Origin: Ureibacillus thermophilus
GTDB taxonomy: Bacteria; Bacillota; Bacilli; Bacillales_A; Planococcaceae
Strand: one strand, 5' to 3'
DNA length: 64,000 nucleotides
Assembly: GCF_042657185.1 (NCBI RefSeq)
Contig: NZ_JBHSNN010000013.1
Under the pieces are notes generated by a model. The model did no database searches. It worked only from the letters and a program-made list of their open reading frames with translations, and was not told the DNA's origin. Each line of letters starts with the position of its first letter. Position 1 is the first letter of the stretch. Made by a program: the position numbers and the translations under genes. Below, one piece after another: positions 1 to 8,586 of the stretch.

Positions 1-804
1 CTTGGCAATCAACTTGAAAATGGCATTGATTTCGCTCAAGCGATTTTAACAACAGATACCGTGATGAAAAATACAACTTATTCTACCATCATTGATGGGA
101 AAGAGGTCATCATATCAGGAACGGCGAAAGGTTCTGGCATGATTGAGCCGAATATGGCTACAATGCTTGCCTTTATTACAACCGATGCCAATATTGAATC
201 CGATGTATTGCAAAAAGCTTTATCTGACATTACCGATTTAACATTCAACTGCATTACAGTGGACGGCGATACTTCCACAAATGACATGGTATTAGTGTTG
301 GCAAATGGCTTGGCAGGAAATCAACCTTTGACACCGGAGCATCCAGATTGGAACAACTTCTATAAAACATTGAAAATGGTGGCAGAAGATTTGGCAAAAG
401 CCATTGCCCGCGACGGTGAAGGCGCCACGAAGCTAATCGAAGTGGAAGTGGAAGGGGCGGTTTCAGATGATGAAGCCCGCAAAATTGCCAAAACAGTTGT
501 AGGTTCTCCTTTAGTAAAAACGGCGGTATTTGGCTGCGACGCCAATTGGGGACGCATTATTGCGGCAGTAGGCTACAGCGGGGCTACAGTAGACCCTGAC
601 AAAATTACAATCAAAATTGGCGATAAGAAAATGGTTGAAAATGGAGAACCGATTCCATTTGATGAAGATGAACTCATTAAAATTTTAAAAGCGAATGAAG
701 TAAAAATTCATGTTTCGTTAGGTCAAGGAAACGGCCACGGTTTTGCATGGGGGTGCGATTTAACCTATGACTATGTCCAAATCAACGCAAGCTACCGCTC
801 ATAA
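1..804 (+). CDS. argJ: ArgJ, bifunctional ornithine acetyltransferase / N-acetylglutamate synthase (5' end outside window)
   Basis: ArgJ moves the acetyl group from N-acetylornithine to glutamate, recycling it in the cytoplasmic arginine pathway. The reading frame is open from base 1, so the N-terminal part lies outside the window; 267 C-terminal residues are visible. The self-cleavage motif of the family is present (KGSGMIEPNMATML); the nucleophilic Thr is encoded at 160-162, and everything after it would be the beta chain. The end of the gene overlaps argB by 38 bp, and argD follows, so this is the tail of an arg operon. Identification rests on the cleavage motif, the conserved GCDANWGRI stretch and the neighbours. 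Confidence 0.96.
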   Translation, partial: LGNQLENGIDFAQAILTTDTVMKNTTYSTIIDGKEVIISGTAKGSGMIEPNMATMLAFITTDANIESDVLQKALSDITDLTFNCITVDGDTSTNDMVLVLANGLAGNQPLTPEHPDWNNFYKTLKMVAEDLAKAIARDGEGATKLIEVEVEGAVSDDEARKIAKTVVGSPLVKTAVFGCDANWGRIIAAVGYSGATVDPDKITIKIGDKKMVENGEPIPFDEDELIKILKANEVKIHVSLGQGNGHGFAWGCDLTYDYVQINASYRS

Positions 805-1546
805 ACGGATTGTCATTAAATTAGGCGGAAGCACATTAGAAGGCTTAAATAATGCCTTCTTTTCCAATTTTAAAACGCTCCAAGAGGAAGGATATGAAAT
901 TATCATTACCCATGGTGGAGGGCCAGCCATTAATCAGAAGCTGGAAAAAAGAGGAATCGCTTCAAAAAAAATTAATGGCATCCGGGTAACGAATGAAGAG
1001 GCAATGGAAGTCGTTCAATCGACTTTAGTCGGCCTCGTTAATCCAAAACTCGTCAACGATTTAAATCGGGCAGGCATTCAAGCAATTGGCCTAAACGGAT
1101 TGGATATGAATTTGATTTTGTGCGAACTATTAGACTATGAAACTTATGGTTATGTTGGAGAAATTAAAAAAATCAATACGGCCATTATTGATGTTTTAAC
1201 GGCTCACAATATTGTACCGGTAATTAGTTGCATTGGTGTAACGGAAGAGGGCCAATCATTAAATATCAATGGCGATACAGTGGCCAGTGAAATTGCATTA
1301 GCTGTAGGTGCGGAACGCTTATTATTAGTAACGGATGTTTCTGGCATTCGCATTGGCGGCGAGTATCAAAAAGAAGCCACACCTGAACAAATCCATCGAT
1401 GGATTGAGGAAGGAGAAATTACAGGCGGGATGATTCCAAAAGTGGAAGGAGCCATCCGTGTTTTAAATGCAGGCATACCAAAAGTGAAAATTGTCGACGA
1501 TACGTTGACGGGAACGACTATAACAAGCAAGGAGTTAGTGAAATGA
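767..1546 (+). CDS. argB: ArgB, acetylglutamate kinase
   Basis: ArgB phosphorylates N-acetylglutamate, the second step of arginine synthesis. The 259-residue length is normal for the family. The N-terminal glycine-rich phosphate-binding segment (IVIKLGGST, about residues 15-23) and the HGGGPAIN substrate loop (about 49-56) are visible, as is INGDTVASEIA further on. The chosen start at 767 lies inside argJ and is preceded by a GGGGG tract near 749-753; ATG 773 is an alternative two codons downstream. The stop codon overlaps the argD start in an ATGA arrangement, so the three arg genes are probably translationally coupled. Confidence 0.96.
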   Translation: MTMSKSTQATAHKRIVIKLGGSTLEGLNNAFFSNFKTLQEEGYEIIITHGGGPAINQKLEKRGIASKKINGIRVTNEEAMEVVQSTLVGLVNPKLVNDLNRAGIQAIGLNGLDMNLILCELLDYETYGYVGEIKKINTAIIDVLTAHNIVPVISCIGVTEEGQSLNINGDTVASEIALAVGAERLLLVTDVSGIRIGGEYQKEATPEQIHRWIEEGEITGGMIPKVEGAIRVLNAGIPKVKIVDDTLTGTTITSKELVK

Positions 1547-2679
1547 GTGCGCTATTTAATACCTATGCAAGAAGACCAATCGCCCTTGTAGAAGGGAAAG
1601 GAACCATTGTGAAAGACCAAAATGGCAAAGAATATTTAGATTTTACGAGCGGCATTGCGGTTTTATCCTTAGGGCACGCTCATCCAGAACTAGTCAAAAC
1701 CATTCAAGAGCAAAGTGAAAAAATTTGGCATACGAGCAATCTTTACCAAGCTCCATGGCAAGAAAAACTAGCTGAGTCTTTCGTAAAAGATACGCATTTT
1801 TCTTATGCGTTTTTCTGCAATAGCGGGGCAGAAGCCAATGAAGCGGCTATTAAATTGGCTCGCAAACATACAGGGAAACATCATATCATCACTTTTAAAC
1901 AGTCTTTTCATGGCCGCACTTTTGGCTCCATGAGTGCGACAGGACAAGAAAAAATCCAAAAAGGCTTTGGCCCAATGGTGGAAAAATTCACTTATTTGCC
2001 TTTCAATGATGTGGAAGCATTGAAAAATGCCGTTGATGATTCGGTGGCAGCCATCATGCTTGAAGTGATTCAAGGGGAAGGCGGAGTAAATCAGGTGACT
2101 GATGAATTGGCCGAAGCAATTCAAGAAATTTGTTCAAATCGTAATATTTTATTGATTGTCGATGAAGTTCAAACAGGCATTGGCAGAACGGGTACTCGTT
2201 TCGCTTTTGAACAAACGCCGTTAAAACCGGATATTGTAACTATGGCTAAAGGGCTTGGCGGCGGATTCCCAATCGGAGGAATTTTAGGCACAAAAAAATT
2301 GTATGATTCTTTTGGTCCGGGAACACACGGTACAACCTTTGGTGGCAATCCGTTAGGCGTTGCGGTTGCCCAAAAAGTAATTGACATTGTATTTCAAGAA
2401 GAGTTTTTAAATGAAGTGAAAAAGAAATCTGCCTATTTCGTAGAACAGTTAAAAGCAACTTTCCCGAATGGCGAGTTTAAAGTAAAAGGAAAAGGTTTAC
2501 TGCTAGGATTGGAAAGTGAAAATGAAGTGGCTGAATATATCGGCAAATTGGAAGAAGCTGGACTCTTGGTTTGCGCAGCCGGCACAAGAGTGATTCGGTT
2601 ACTTCCACCGTTGACTGTAAGTTATGAAGAAATCGATCAAGCAGTTGCGATTTTGAAAAAGGTATTGTTGGAAAACTAA
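1543..2679 (+). CDS. argD: ArgD, acetylornithine aminotransferase
   Basis: A PLP-dependent class III aminotransferase that converts N-acetylglutamate semialdehyde to N-acetylornithine, using glutamate as amino donor. The 378-residue protein shows the family landmarks: NSGAEANEAAIKLAR (cofactor phosphate region), FHGRTFG, the EVQTGIGRTG segment after the conserved Asp, and TMAKGLGGGFPIGG with the Schiff-base Lys. It overlaps argB by 4 bp and is followed directly by a strong terminator, so it ends the visible arg operon. Ornithine aminotransferase is the closest alternative, but operon context favours ArgD. Confidence 0.95.
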   Translation: MSALFNTYARRPIALVEGKGTIVKDQNGKEYLDFTSGIAVLSLGHAHPELVKTIQEQSEKIWHTSNLYQAPWQEKLAESFVKDTHFSYAFFCNSGAEANEAAIKLARKHTGKHHIITFKQSFHGRTFGSMSATGQEKIQKGFGPMVEKFTYLPFNDVEALKNAVDDSVAAIMLEVIQGEGGVNQVTDELAEAIQEICSNRNILLIVDEVQTGIGRTGTRFAFEQTPLKPDIVTMAKGLGGGFPIGGILGTKKLYDSFGPGTHGTTFGGNPLGVAVAQKVIDIVFQEEFLNEVKKKSAYFVEQLKATFPNGEFKVKGKGLLLGLESENEVAEYIGKLEEAGLLVCAAGTRVIRLLPPLTVSYEEIDQAVAILKKVLLEN

Positions 2680-2724
2680 AAAATCATCAGCACGAACGAA
2701 CAGTTTGTGCTGATGATTTTTTAT
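2678..2724. terminator. Bidirectional terminator between argD and the penicillin-binding protein gene
   Basis: A 14-bp stem (AAAATCATCAGCAC paired with GTGCTGATGATTTT) with A and T runs on both sides. It sits between two convergent genes and can serve both strands. Confidence 0.9.
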
Positions 2725-5603
2725 TATCGTTTATGTTGAGTTTTTTGGCTGTTTGAATGGTATGATTGCAGCTGTATCTCTTGATTTTCGTTTTCATTTG
2801 CCGGTTGTTCATGTTCAATCGGTTCATTGGTTTTTGGATTTTCTTCTATACCATCGCTTGTTATTTGAGTTTGGGAGATTGGAGATTCTAATCCAGTAAT
2901 GTCAACAGCCACAACGCCAAACAGGCCATTGCCAACCGTGATGCTTCGGGTTGCGCCGCTTCTGACAGAAGCAAGAAGCTTTTTGCCTCCTCCTGTCAAG
3001 TCATAAATGCGGTATCCAACAACGTCATTGGATGCGGAAGGAGACCAAGATAAAACATTGCCCTGCACTATCACACTGACCGGTTGAGGGGCAGTTTGAT
3101 CCGGATGAAAAGTTTTCGCATTTGCCACTTTTAGTATATCCTTGCCTAGAAGTTTTTCCGGATTTCCTCCAAGTCGTCCCAGTATTTTTTTGATGAATTC
3201 TTGGTTCAATGAAATGCCGCTTGCTGGATAAGTAAATTCTTGCGGTGTTGAGTCCAAGGCTAAATATGTTTCACCGTTAATATTAACAGTTTTTGTATCC
3301 GATGAGATGAAACTATTGTCTGTTGCAGTCGGAACAAATTTGCGTATGAATAAGTCGCTGCGTACAAGTCCGGCATCACTGCAAGCTTTAGAAGGCGCCA
3401 TTCCCGAAATGCCGCAGAAAGATGCATTGACAACTCCTTCAGGTTTTTGGAATTTCTCTTTTGTACCAATGAACTCTGGATTTACATCATATGCCGCGTT
3501 CATTAAAGAAGCCCATAATAAATTGATCCGCGTGCTTGGTTGGAAATAAATATTATTGAATTGATATAACGTTCTTGGCTGATCGTAGCCTAACCAAACC
3601 CCTAAAGACACGTTCGGATTGTAACCGATAAGCCATACGTCTTTATATTCCTGGGTTGTCCCGGTTTTCCCCGCAAAGTCTGAGGAGAATTTTAATGTTG
3701 AGCGCGCCTTCATTCCTGTACCATATTCAAATACATCTCTCATCATATCTGTAATGATGTAAGATGTTTCCTCAGAGAATACTTCCACCGGTTCAGGTTC
3801 GTGTTGGTAAATAATATTGCCACCTACATCTTCAATTTTTTCAATCATATAAGCGTCGATAAATTTTCCGCCGTTTGCAAAGGTAGCGAAGGCGTTTGTA
3901 TTTTCTTCCACTGTTGTTCCGTATTCAATTGCGCCAATCGCAGCAGCCAAGTTTTCATAGTCGCCTTTTGTTAATTTGGTGAATCCCATTTTCTCTAAAA
4001 GTTCTGCTGGCCTTCTGTCGATGATTTGGTCATATAAACGAATGGCGGTTAAGTTTTGGGAGTGAGCCAATGCTTCACGTGCCGGAATAATGCCCCTTTC
4101 TTCGCTGGCGATATAGTTTGTCGGCGCCCAGCCTCGATACGAGAATTTCACATCCACTACCGGGCTTCCCGCACCAATTAAACCATATTCAATAGCGGGA
4201 CCGTAGACAAGAAGCGGCTTCATTGTAGAACCGTTTGGACGATAAGCTTGCGTTGCATGGTTCAACTCGGTGATCTCAAAGTCTCGGCCGCCGACGAAGC
4301 TTAAGATTCTTCCCGTTTTATTTTCAATTAAAATGCTTCCTACTTGCACCGGATCTGGAACTTCCATTTCTTGCTTCGTTTCCTGGTCGATTTCCTTTTT
4401 CGTATAGGTATGTCCGTAGTATTTGAAATCTTCCGCAGCTTTGTTCATGGCATCATATAATTTTTTATCGATCGTTGTATATACCCGGTAGCCGCCTGAA
4501 CGAATATCCCGGTCTGCAAGAATAATATATTTTTCGTAAAGGTTTTCTTCTTCATCTAGCCGCTCGGGATCAATGCCGTCTTTTTCAGCCAAAATTCTTG
4601 CCATAATTTCTTTTGCCCGGCGTTCAATTTCAAAGGTTAAATAAGGATATTTGACTTTTTGGGCTTCGGGCTCTTTAAAATCTTTTGTAATATCATATTT
4701 GAGCGTTTCTTCGTATTCCTTTTCCGTAATATAGCCTGCCTGCTTCATACGATATAAAACGGTTTTCATCCGCTCGATTCCCGGTTTCAATCCTTCTTCG
4801 CTTTTTAATTTGCCGCTTTGCATGTAAGGCGTGTATGAAAAAGGCGCCTGAGGAATTCCTGCGATATAGGCAGCTTGAGCTAAGTTTAATTCGCTGGCGC
4901 TTATGCCAAAAATTCCTTGAGCGGCTGTTTCCACTCCTGCAATATTGCGGCCGGATGCATTTCTGCCATAAGGAATAATATTTAAATAAGCTTCCAAAAT
5001 TTCATCCTTTGTCATAAAATGTTCGAGGCGCAGCGCAAGCAGCAATTCCCTTGCTTTTCGTTCATAGGATACTTCATTCGTTAAGATTTGGTTTTTAATG
5101 AGCTGCTGCGTTAATGTTGATCCGCCTGTTTGAGTCGAAGCATTGGTGAAATCTTGCAGCAATCCGCGAAAAACTGCTTTTGGAACAATGCCATTATGTT
5201 CGTAAAAATATTCATCTTCCGTTGCCAATACAGCTTTTATTAAAATCGGCGATACTTGATCTAGGGTTGTTTTTTTCCTTTCTAAATCGGTGCGGATTTT
5301 GCCGAAATATACATTGCCTGCAAAATACATTTCGCTTGTTTCTTCATAATTGTAAATTTGTTTTCGCATTTGTTCTTTCGTATAGAGAGGTTCATCTTTC
5401 ACTAAGGAAGCAAAATAGCCTACTCCGATGGAAAACATAAAAACAAAACCGATTAGAAACATAATGAAAAAGACAAGTCCAAGATTCCATATCACGCCTA
5501 ATGTAATGCGCAGTTTTCGAATTCGATTGGATGTGGCTATCGTATCGATTTTTTCATTCATGTGTATAATTTTTTGAATTAATTGTTGAAACTTTTCTCC
5601 CAC
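2724..5603 (-). CDS. Class A penicillin-binding protein (PBP1A-type transglycosylase/transpeptidase)
   Basis: A bifunctional cell-wall synthase of 959 residues anchored in the membrane. After a short cytoplasmic stretch there is one strong membrane segment (about residues 35-65). The GT51 glycosyltransferase domain follows, with the catalytic Glu in ATEDEYFYEH and the GGSTLTQQLIKN motif. The transpeptidase domain shows the SxxK serine in RPNGSTMKP, the SQN triad and KTGTTQ. A fibronectin-III-like module (SVIVQGNVLSWSPSASNDVVGY) and a Glu/Asn/Gln-rich tail end the protein. Three GTG triplets lie next to the Shine-Dalgarno sequence AGGAGG (5616-5611). GTG at 5603 has a 7-nt spacing and is preferred; GTG at 5609 almost touches the ribosome site. 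The gene stands alone, divergent from tyrS. Confidence 0.93.
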   Translation of the reverse strand: MGEKFQQLIQKIIHMNEKIDTIATSNRIRKLRITLGVIWNLGLVFFIMFLIGFVFMFSIGVGYFASLVKDEPLYTKEQMRKQIYNYEETSEMYFAGNVYFGKIRTDLERKKTTLDQVSPILIKAVLATEDEYFYEHNGIVPKAVFRGLLQDFTNASTQTGGSTLTQQLIKNQILTNEVSYERKARELLLALRLEHFMTKDEILEAYLNIIPYGRNASGRNIAGVETAAQGIFGISASELNLAQAAYIAGIPQAPFSYTPYMQSGKLKSEEGLKPGIERMKTVLYRMKQAGYITEKEYEETLKYDITKDFKEPEAQKVKYPYLTFEIERRAKEIMARILAEKDGIDPERLDEEENLYEKYIILADRDIRSGGYRVYTTIDKKLYDAMNKAAEDFKYYGHTYTKKEIDQETKQEMEVPDPVQVGSILIENKTGRILSFVGGRDFEITELNHATQAYRPNGSTMKPLLVYGPAIEYGLIGAGSPVVDVKFSYRGWAPTNYIASEERGIIPAREALAHSQNLTAIRLYDQIIDRRPAELLEKMGFTKLTKGDYENLAAAIGAIEYGTTVEENTNAFATFANGGKFIDAYMIEKIEDVGGNIIYQHEPEPVEVFSEETSYIITDMMRDVFEYGTGMKARSTLKFSSDFAGKTGTTQEYKDVWLIGYNPNVSLGVWLGYDQPRTLYQFNNIYFQPSTRINLLWASLMNAAYDVNPEFIGTKEKFQKPEGVVNASFCGISGMAPSKACSDAGLVRSDLFIRKFVPTATDNSFISSDTKTVNINGETYLALDSTPQEFTYPASGISLNQEFIKKILGRLGGNPEKLLGKDILKVANAKTFHPDQTAPQPVSVIVQGNVLSWSPSASNDVVGYRIYDLTGGGKKLLASVRSGATRSITVGNGLFGVVAVDITGLESPISQTQITSDGIEENPKTNEPIEHEQPANENENQEIQLQSYHSNSQKTQHKR

Positions 5604-5664
5604 ACACACCCCTCCTGAAATCTTGTTTATTATAGCATAATTCCATATACTCAGAATATAGTTG

Positions 5665-5692
5665 TTGACAAAGAAAATTTTACATGTAGAAT
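5665..5692 (+). promoter_or_regulatory. Sigma-A promoter of the tyrS leader
   Basis: A perfect -35 hexamer TTGACA (5665-5670) is followed after 16 bp by TAGAAT (5687-5692). It lies just upstream of the T-box leader and faces tyrS. Confidence 0.8.
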
Positions 5693-5699
5693 ATTTGAT

Positions 5700-5937
5700 G
5701 AAGCTTTGTATGTAAAATCAACATTTTCAAGCGTTGAAGAGATTGCAGTAGTGTTTTCATTCCCTGTTTTAGAGAGCTGGCGGATGGTGCAAGCCAGTCA
5801 TAATGAAAACATGAATTACGTTCTTGGAGCTTGAACGTTTTCCGCGATAAGGAACAAGGAGTGGGAGATTTTCTCCAAGCCGGGTGGTACCACGTGATGA
5901 GCGTCCCTGCATGCATTTGTTGCATGCAGTTTTTTTA
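5700..5937 (+). promoter_or_regulatory. Tyrosine T-box riboswitch with attenuator
   Basis: The leader carries the classical T-box parts in order. The Stem I distal elements are near 5772-5798 (AGAGAGCTGGCGG followed by GGTGCAAGCCAGT). A TAC specifier triplet at 5817-5819 is followed by a purine. The conserved T-box sequence GGGTGGTACCACG lies near 5882-5894. An intrinsic terminator follows: CTGCATGCA (5907-5915) pairs with TGCATGCAG (5921-5929) and is followed by a T tract. Uncharged tRNA-Tyr should stabilise the antiterminator and let transcription reach tyrS. The TAC specifier matches the downstream gene. Confidence 0.93.
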
Positions 5938-6009
5938 TTTTATTTTGGAAAGTCTATTTACGATATATCCCATTTTTTGACGAAAACAATCAAGTAGGAG
6001 GAATCCAAT

Positions 6010-7281
6010 ATGACAAATGAATTATTAGAAGAATTAAAGTGGCGTGGGCTAATTTACCAACAAACAGATGAAGAAGGTCTTGAAAAACTATTAAATGAAG
6101 AAAAAATTTCATTATATGTCGGGGTTGACCCAACAGCTGACTCCATGCACATTGGCCACATTGTGCCATTGATTACATTGCGCCGCTTCCAAAAAGCGGG
6201 CCATAGACCGGTGCTGCTTGTCGGTGGAGCGACAGGGATGATTGGTGACCCGTCTGGAAGATCAACAGAGCGCAACTTGCTTTCAAAAGAACAAATTGAG
6301 AAAAACGTAGCTGGACTTAAAAAACAAATGGAGCGCATTTTTGAATTTGGCGACCAAGAAAACAGCGCGATTTTAGTGAATAACTATGACTGGATCAGCA
6401 AAATGAATGTCATTGACTTTTTGCGGGATTATGGAAAATTGATTAATGTCAATTATATGCTGGCAAAAGATACGATTGCTTCTCGTCTTGAAACTGGCAT
6501 TTCCTTTACGGAGTTTTCTTACACATTATTGCAAGGAATTGACTTTAATCATTTATATGACCATTATGGTGTTCGTTTGCAAGTCGGTGGTTCCGACCAA
6601 TGGGGAAATATTACAACAGGTTTAGAAATTATCCGAAAAACTCATGATGAAGAAGCAAAAGCTTATGGAATCACTATGCCTTTGATTACAAAAGCGGATG
6701 GTACGAAATTCGGAAAAACAGCAAGCGGCGCCGTATGGTTGGATCCTGAAAAAACAAGTCCTTATGAATTCTATCAATTCTGGATCAACACAGCTGATGC
6801 CGATGTAGTGAAATATCTGAAAATCTTCACGTTCTTGGGCAAAGAGGAAATTGAAGAGTTGGCTGAATCTGTGGAAAAAGAACCGCATTTACGCAAAGCG
6901 CAAAAAGTGTTGGCAGAAGAAATGACAAAATTGATTCACGGCGAAGAAGCCCTTGAGACGGCAAAACGGATTACAGAAGCGTTATTCTCAGGCGACTTAA
7001 AATCTTTATCCGCAAGCGAAATGCGTGATGCCTTTAAAGATGTACCAACTGCAGAAATGGCAAAAGAAGATAAAAATATTGTAGATGTATTGGTGGAAGC
7101 AAAAATTTCCCCATCCAAACGCCAGGCGAGGGAAGATGTGACAAATGGCGCCATCTCCATCAATGGCGATAAAGTGACGGATTTGAATTACGTGGTGACT
7201 GCCAAAGACCGTTTAGATGATGAATTTACCATCATCCGCCGCGGCAAAAAGAAATATCATATGGTGAAATTTATTGGATAA
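6010..7281 (+). CDS. tyrS: TyrS, tyrosyl-tRNA synthetase
   Basis: A class I synthetase that charges tRNA-Tyr. In the 423 residues the HIGH signature is at 47-50, the second signature appears as KFGKT at 233-237, and a C-terminal S4 RNA-binding domain covers roughly the last 65 residues (SPSKRQAREDVTNGAISING). The YVGVDPTADSMHIGH segment is typical of bacterial TyrS. The start follows AGGAGG at 5996-6001. Expression should depend on tRNA-Tyr charging through the T-box just upstream. A hairpin terminator follows the gene. Confidence 0.97.
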   Translation: MTNELLEELKWRGLIYQQTDEEGLEKLLNEEKISLYVGVDPTADSMHIGHIVPLITLRRFQKAGHRPVLLVGGATGMIGDPSGRSTERNLLSKEQIEKNVAGLKKQMERIFEFGDQENSAILVNNYDWISKMNVIDFLRDYGKLINVNYMLAKDTIASRLETGISFTEFSYTLLQGIDFNHLYDHYGVRLQVGGSDQWGNITTGLEIIRKTHDEEAKAYGITMPLITKADGTKFGKTASGAVWLDPEKTSPYEFYQFWINTADADVVKYLKIFTFLGKEEIEELAESVEKEPHLRKAQKVLAEEMTKLIHGEEALETAKRITEALFSGDLKSLSASEMRDAFKDVPTAEMAKEDKNIVDVLVEAKISPSKRQAREDVTNGAISINGDKVTDLNYVVTAKDRLDDEFTIIRRGKKKYHMVKFIG

Positions 7282-7295
7282 AGTAAGAAGATAAA

Positions 7296-7330
7296 AGCGA
7301 ATGGGTAAAATTCCTATTCGCTCTTTTTTA
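7296..7330 (+). terminator. tyrS terminator
   Basis: AGCGAAT (7296-7302) pairs with ATTCGCT (7316-7322) and is followed by a T run. Confidence 0.8.
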
Positions 7331-7364
7331 TTTGTAACGGGAGCAGGGGAGGTTGCATTATTTT

Positions 7365-7650
7365 GTGCGGATACAATCCCAATTCGTGCGTATGCCCCCA
7401 CAATTGGTGCGGATACAATCCCAATTCGTGCGTATACCCCCATAATTCGTGCGGATACAATTCCAATTCGTGCGTATATCCCCACAATTCGTGCGGATAC
7501 AATCCCAATTCGTGCGTATATCCCCACAATTCGTGCGGATACAATCCCAATTCGTGCGTATATCCCCATAATTCGTGCGGATACAATCCCAATTCGTGAG
7601 TATGCCCCATAATTCGTGCGGATACAATCCCAATTCATGCGTTTCCCCCA
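7365..7650. repeat. Minisatellite, 42-bp period made of two diverged 21-bp halves
   Basis: About 6.8 units of 42 bp begin at 7365, 7407, 7449, 7491, 7533, 7575 and 7616; one unit is 41 bp. Each 42-bp unit consists of two 21-bp halves that both start with AATTCGTGCG and differ in the next bases (GATACAATCCC versus TATATCCCCAC). Because 42 is a multiple of three and the unit lacks stop codons in several frames, it creates long open frames on both strands with 14-residue repeats (such as ADTIPIRAYIPTIR); these are not credible genes. The array lies between the convergent tyrS and rpsD genes, after the tyrS terminator and before the rpsD terminator. Function unknown. Confidence 0.95.
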
Positions 7651-7670
7651 AAATATTTAAACCTGTAAAA

Positions 7671-7712
7671 GTAAAAAAACCCTGGAACTTGCAACAAAGT
7701 CCCAAGGTTTTT
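7671..7712 (-). terminator. rpsD terminator
   Basis: Read on the minus strand, AAACCTTGGGACTT (7710-7697) pairs with AAGTTCCAGGGTTT (7690-7677) and is followed by a T run at 7676-7671. Confidence 0.85.
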
Positions 7713-7728
7713 GGAAAAAGCACTGAAA

Positions 7729-8331
7729 TTAACGAGAGTAGAACTCAACGATAAGAGCTTCGTTGATTTCAGCTGGTAATTCAGAACGTTCAGGATAACG
7801 AACGTAAGTACCTTCTTTTTTCTCTGGATCGAAAGAAAGGTATTCTGGTACAAAGTTGTTAACTTCGATTGCTTCGTTTACAACTTGTAAGTTTTTAGAT
7901 TTTTCGCGTAGAGAAATTACTTGACCAGGTTTTACAGTATATGATGGAATATCAACACGTTTACCATCAACTGTAACGTGGCCATGGTTTACTAATTGAC
8001 GAGCTGCACGGCGAGTACGAGCAAGACCTAGACGATATACTAGGTTGTCTAAGCGAGATTCAAGAAGGATCATGAAGTTTTCACCATGAACCCCTTTCAT
8101 TTTACCCGCTTTTACGAATAAGTTTTTGAATTGGCGTTCGTTTAAGCCGTACATATGGCGAAGTTTTTGTTTTTCTTGAAGTTGTAAACCATATTCAGTT
8201 AATTTTTTGCGTTGAGTTGGTCCATGTTGACCTGGTGGGTAAGGGCGTCTTGCTAATTCCTTACCAGTGCCGCTTAGTGAAATGCCAAGACGACGGGAAA
8301 TTTTCCAAGTTGGTCCTGTATAACGAGACAT
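7729..8331 (-). CDS. rpsD: Ribosomal protein S4
   Basis: S4 is a primary 16S rRNA-binding protein of the small subunit and, in Bacillus, a translational repressor of its own mRNA. The 200-residue protein starts MSRYTGPTWKISRRLGISLSGTG, typical of the family, and contains the S4 RNA-binding domain at about residues 90-155 (LESRLDNLVYRLGLARTRRAARQLVNHGHV). It starts at ATG 8331 after AAGGAGG and is monocistronic, with a promoter about 200 bp upstream and its own terminator. It also conferred older names such as a streptomycin-dependence suppressor; no unusual residues are evident. Confidence 0.97.
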   Translation of the reverse strand: MSRYTGPTWKISRRLGISLSGTGKELARRPYPPGQHGPTQRKKLTEYGLQLQEKQKLRHMYGLNERQFKNLFVKAGKMKGVHGENFMILLESRLDNLVYRLGLARTRRAARQLVNHGHVTVDGKRVDIPSYTVKPGQVISLREKSKNLQVVNEAIEVNNFVPEYLSFDPEKKEGTYVRYPERSELPAEINEALIVEFYSR

Positions 8332-8529
8332 CGTGTCTCCTCCTTTTGGTTTTTTTGTTGTAAAACAAAAACCAGTTGTACCCGGGCTTATGGGTATTTT
8401 ATTTTTATGTATTTTCGCCCTAGCAGCCTTTAGGGTTACTCATACACCATCTAATAATCCAAGATTATTAGAGGAATAAAATACAACCACAAGTTTATAC
8501 AACTGCTGCTTTTATTTTACACGATGTCC
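8332..8529 (-). promoter_or_regulatory. Long structured rpsD 5' leader, probable S4 autoregulatory site
   Basis: About 190 nt separate the rpsD promoter from the start codon. The leader is rich in self-complementary segments, e.g. AACCCTAAAGGCTGCTAGGG and GTTTTTGTTTTACAACAAAAAAAC just before the ribosome site (minus strand). In B. subtilis S4 represses its own synthesis by binding the rpsD leader; the same role here is inferred from gene, length and structure, not from a matched consensus. Confidence 0.5.
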
Positions 8530-8558
8530 ATTGTATAAGGTTTTTTCATTGCCGTCAA
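8530..8558 (-). promoter_or_regulatory. rpsD promoter
   Basis: On the minus strand TTGACG (8558-8553) is followed after 17 bp by TACAAT (8535-8530). Confidence 0.75.
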
Positions 8559-8586
8559 GAGAAAAACATTTACAAGGGGAATTATA

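Noticed and set aside
7365..7650. Possible CRISPR array
   Set aside because: The units are contiguous with no unique spacers; both halves of the unit are repeated. There are no cas genes.
7301..7723. Several open frames on both strands encoding 14-residue repeats
   Set aside because: They are produced by the 42-bp repeat, whose length is a multiple of three and which has no stops in several frames. None has a ribosome site, and they overlap the tyrS and rpsD terminators.
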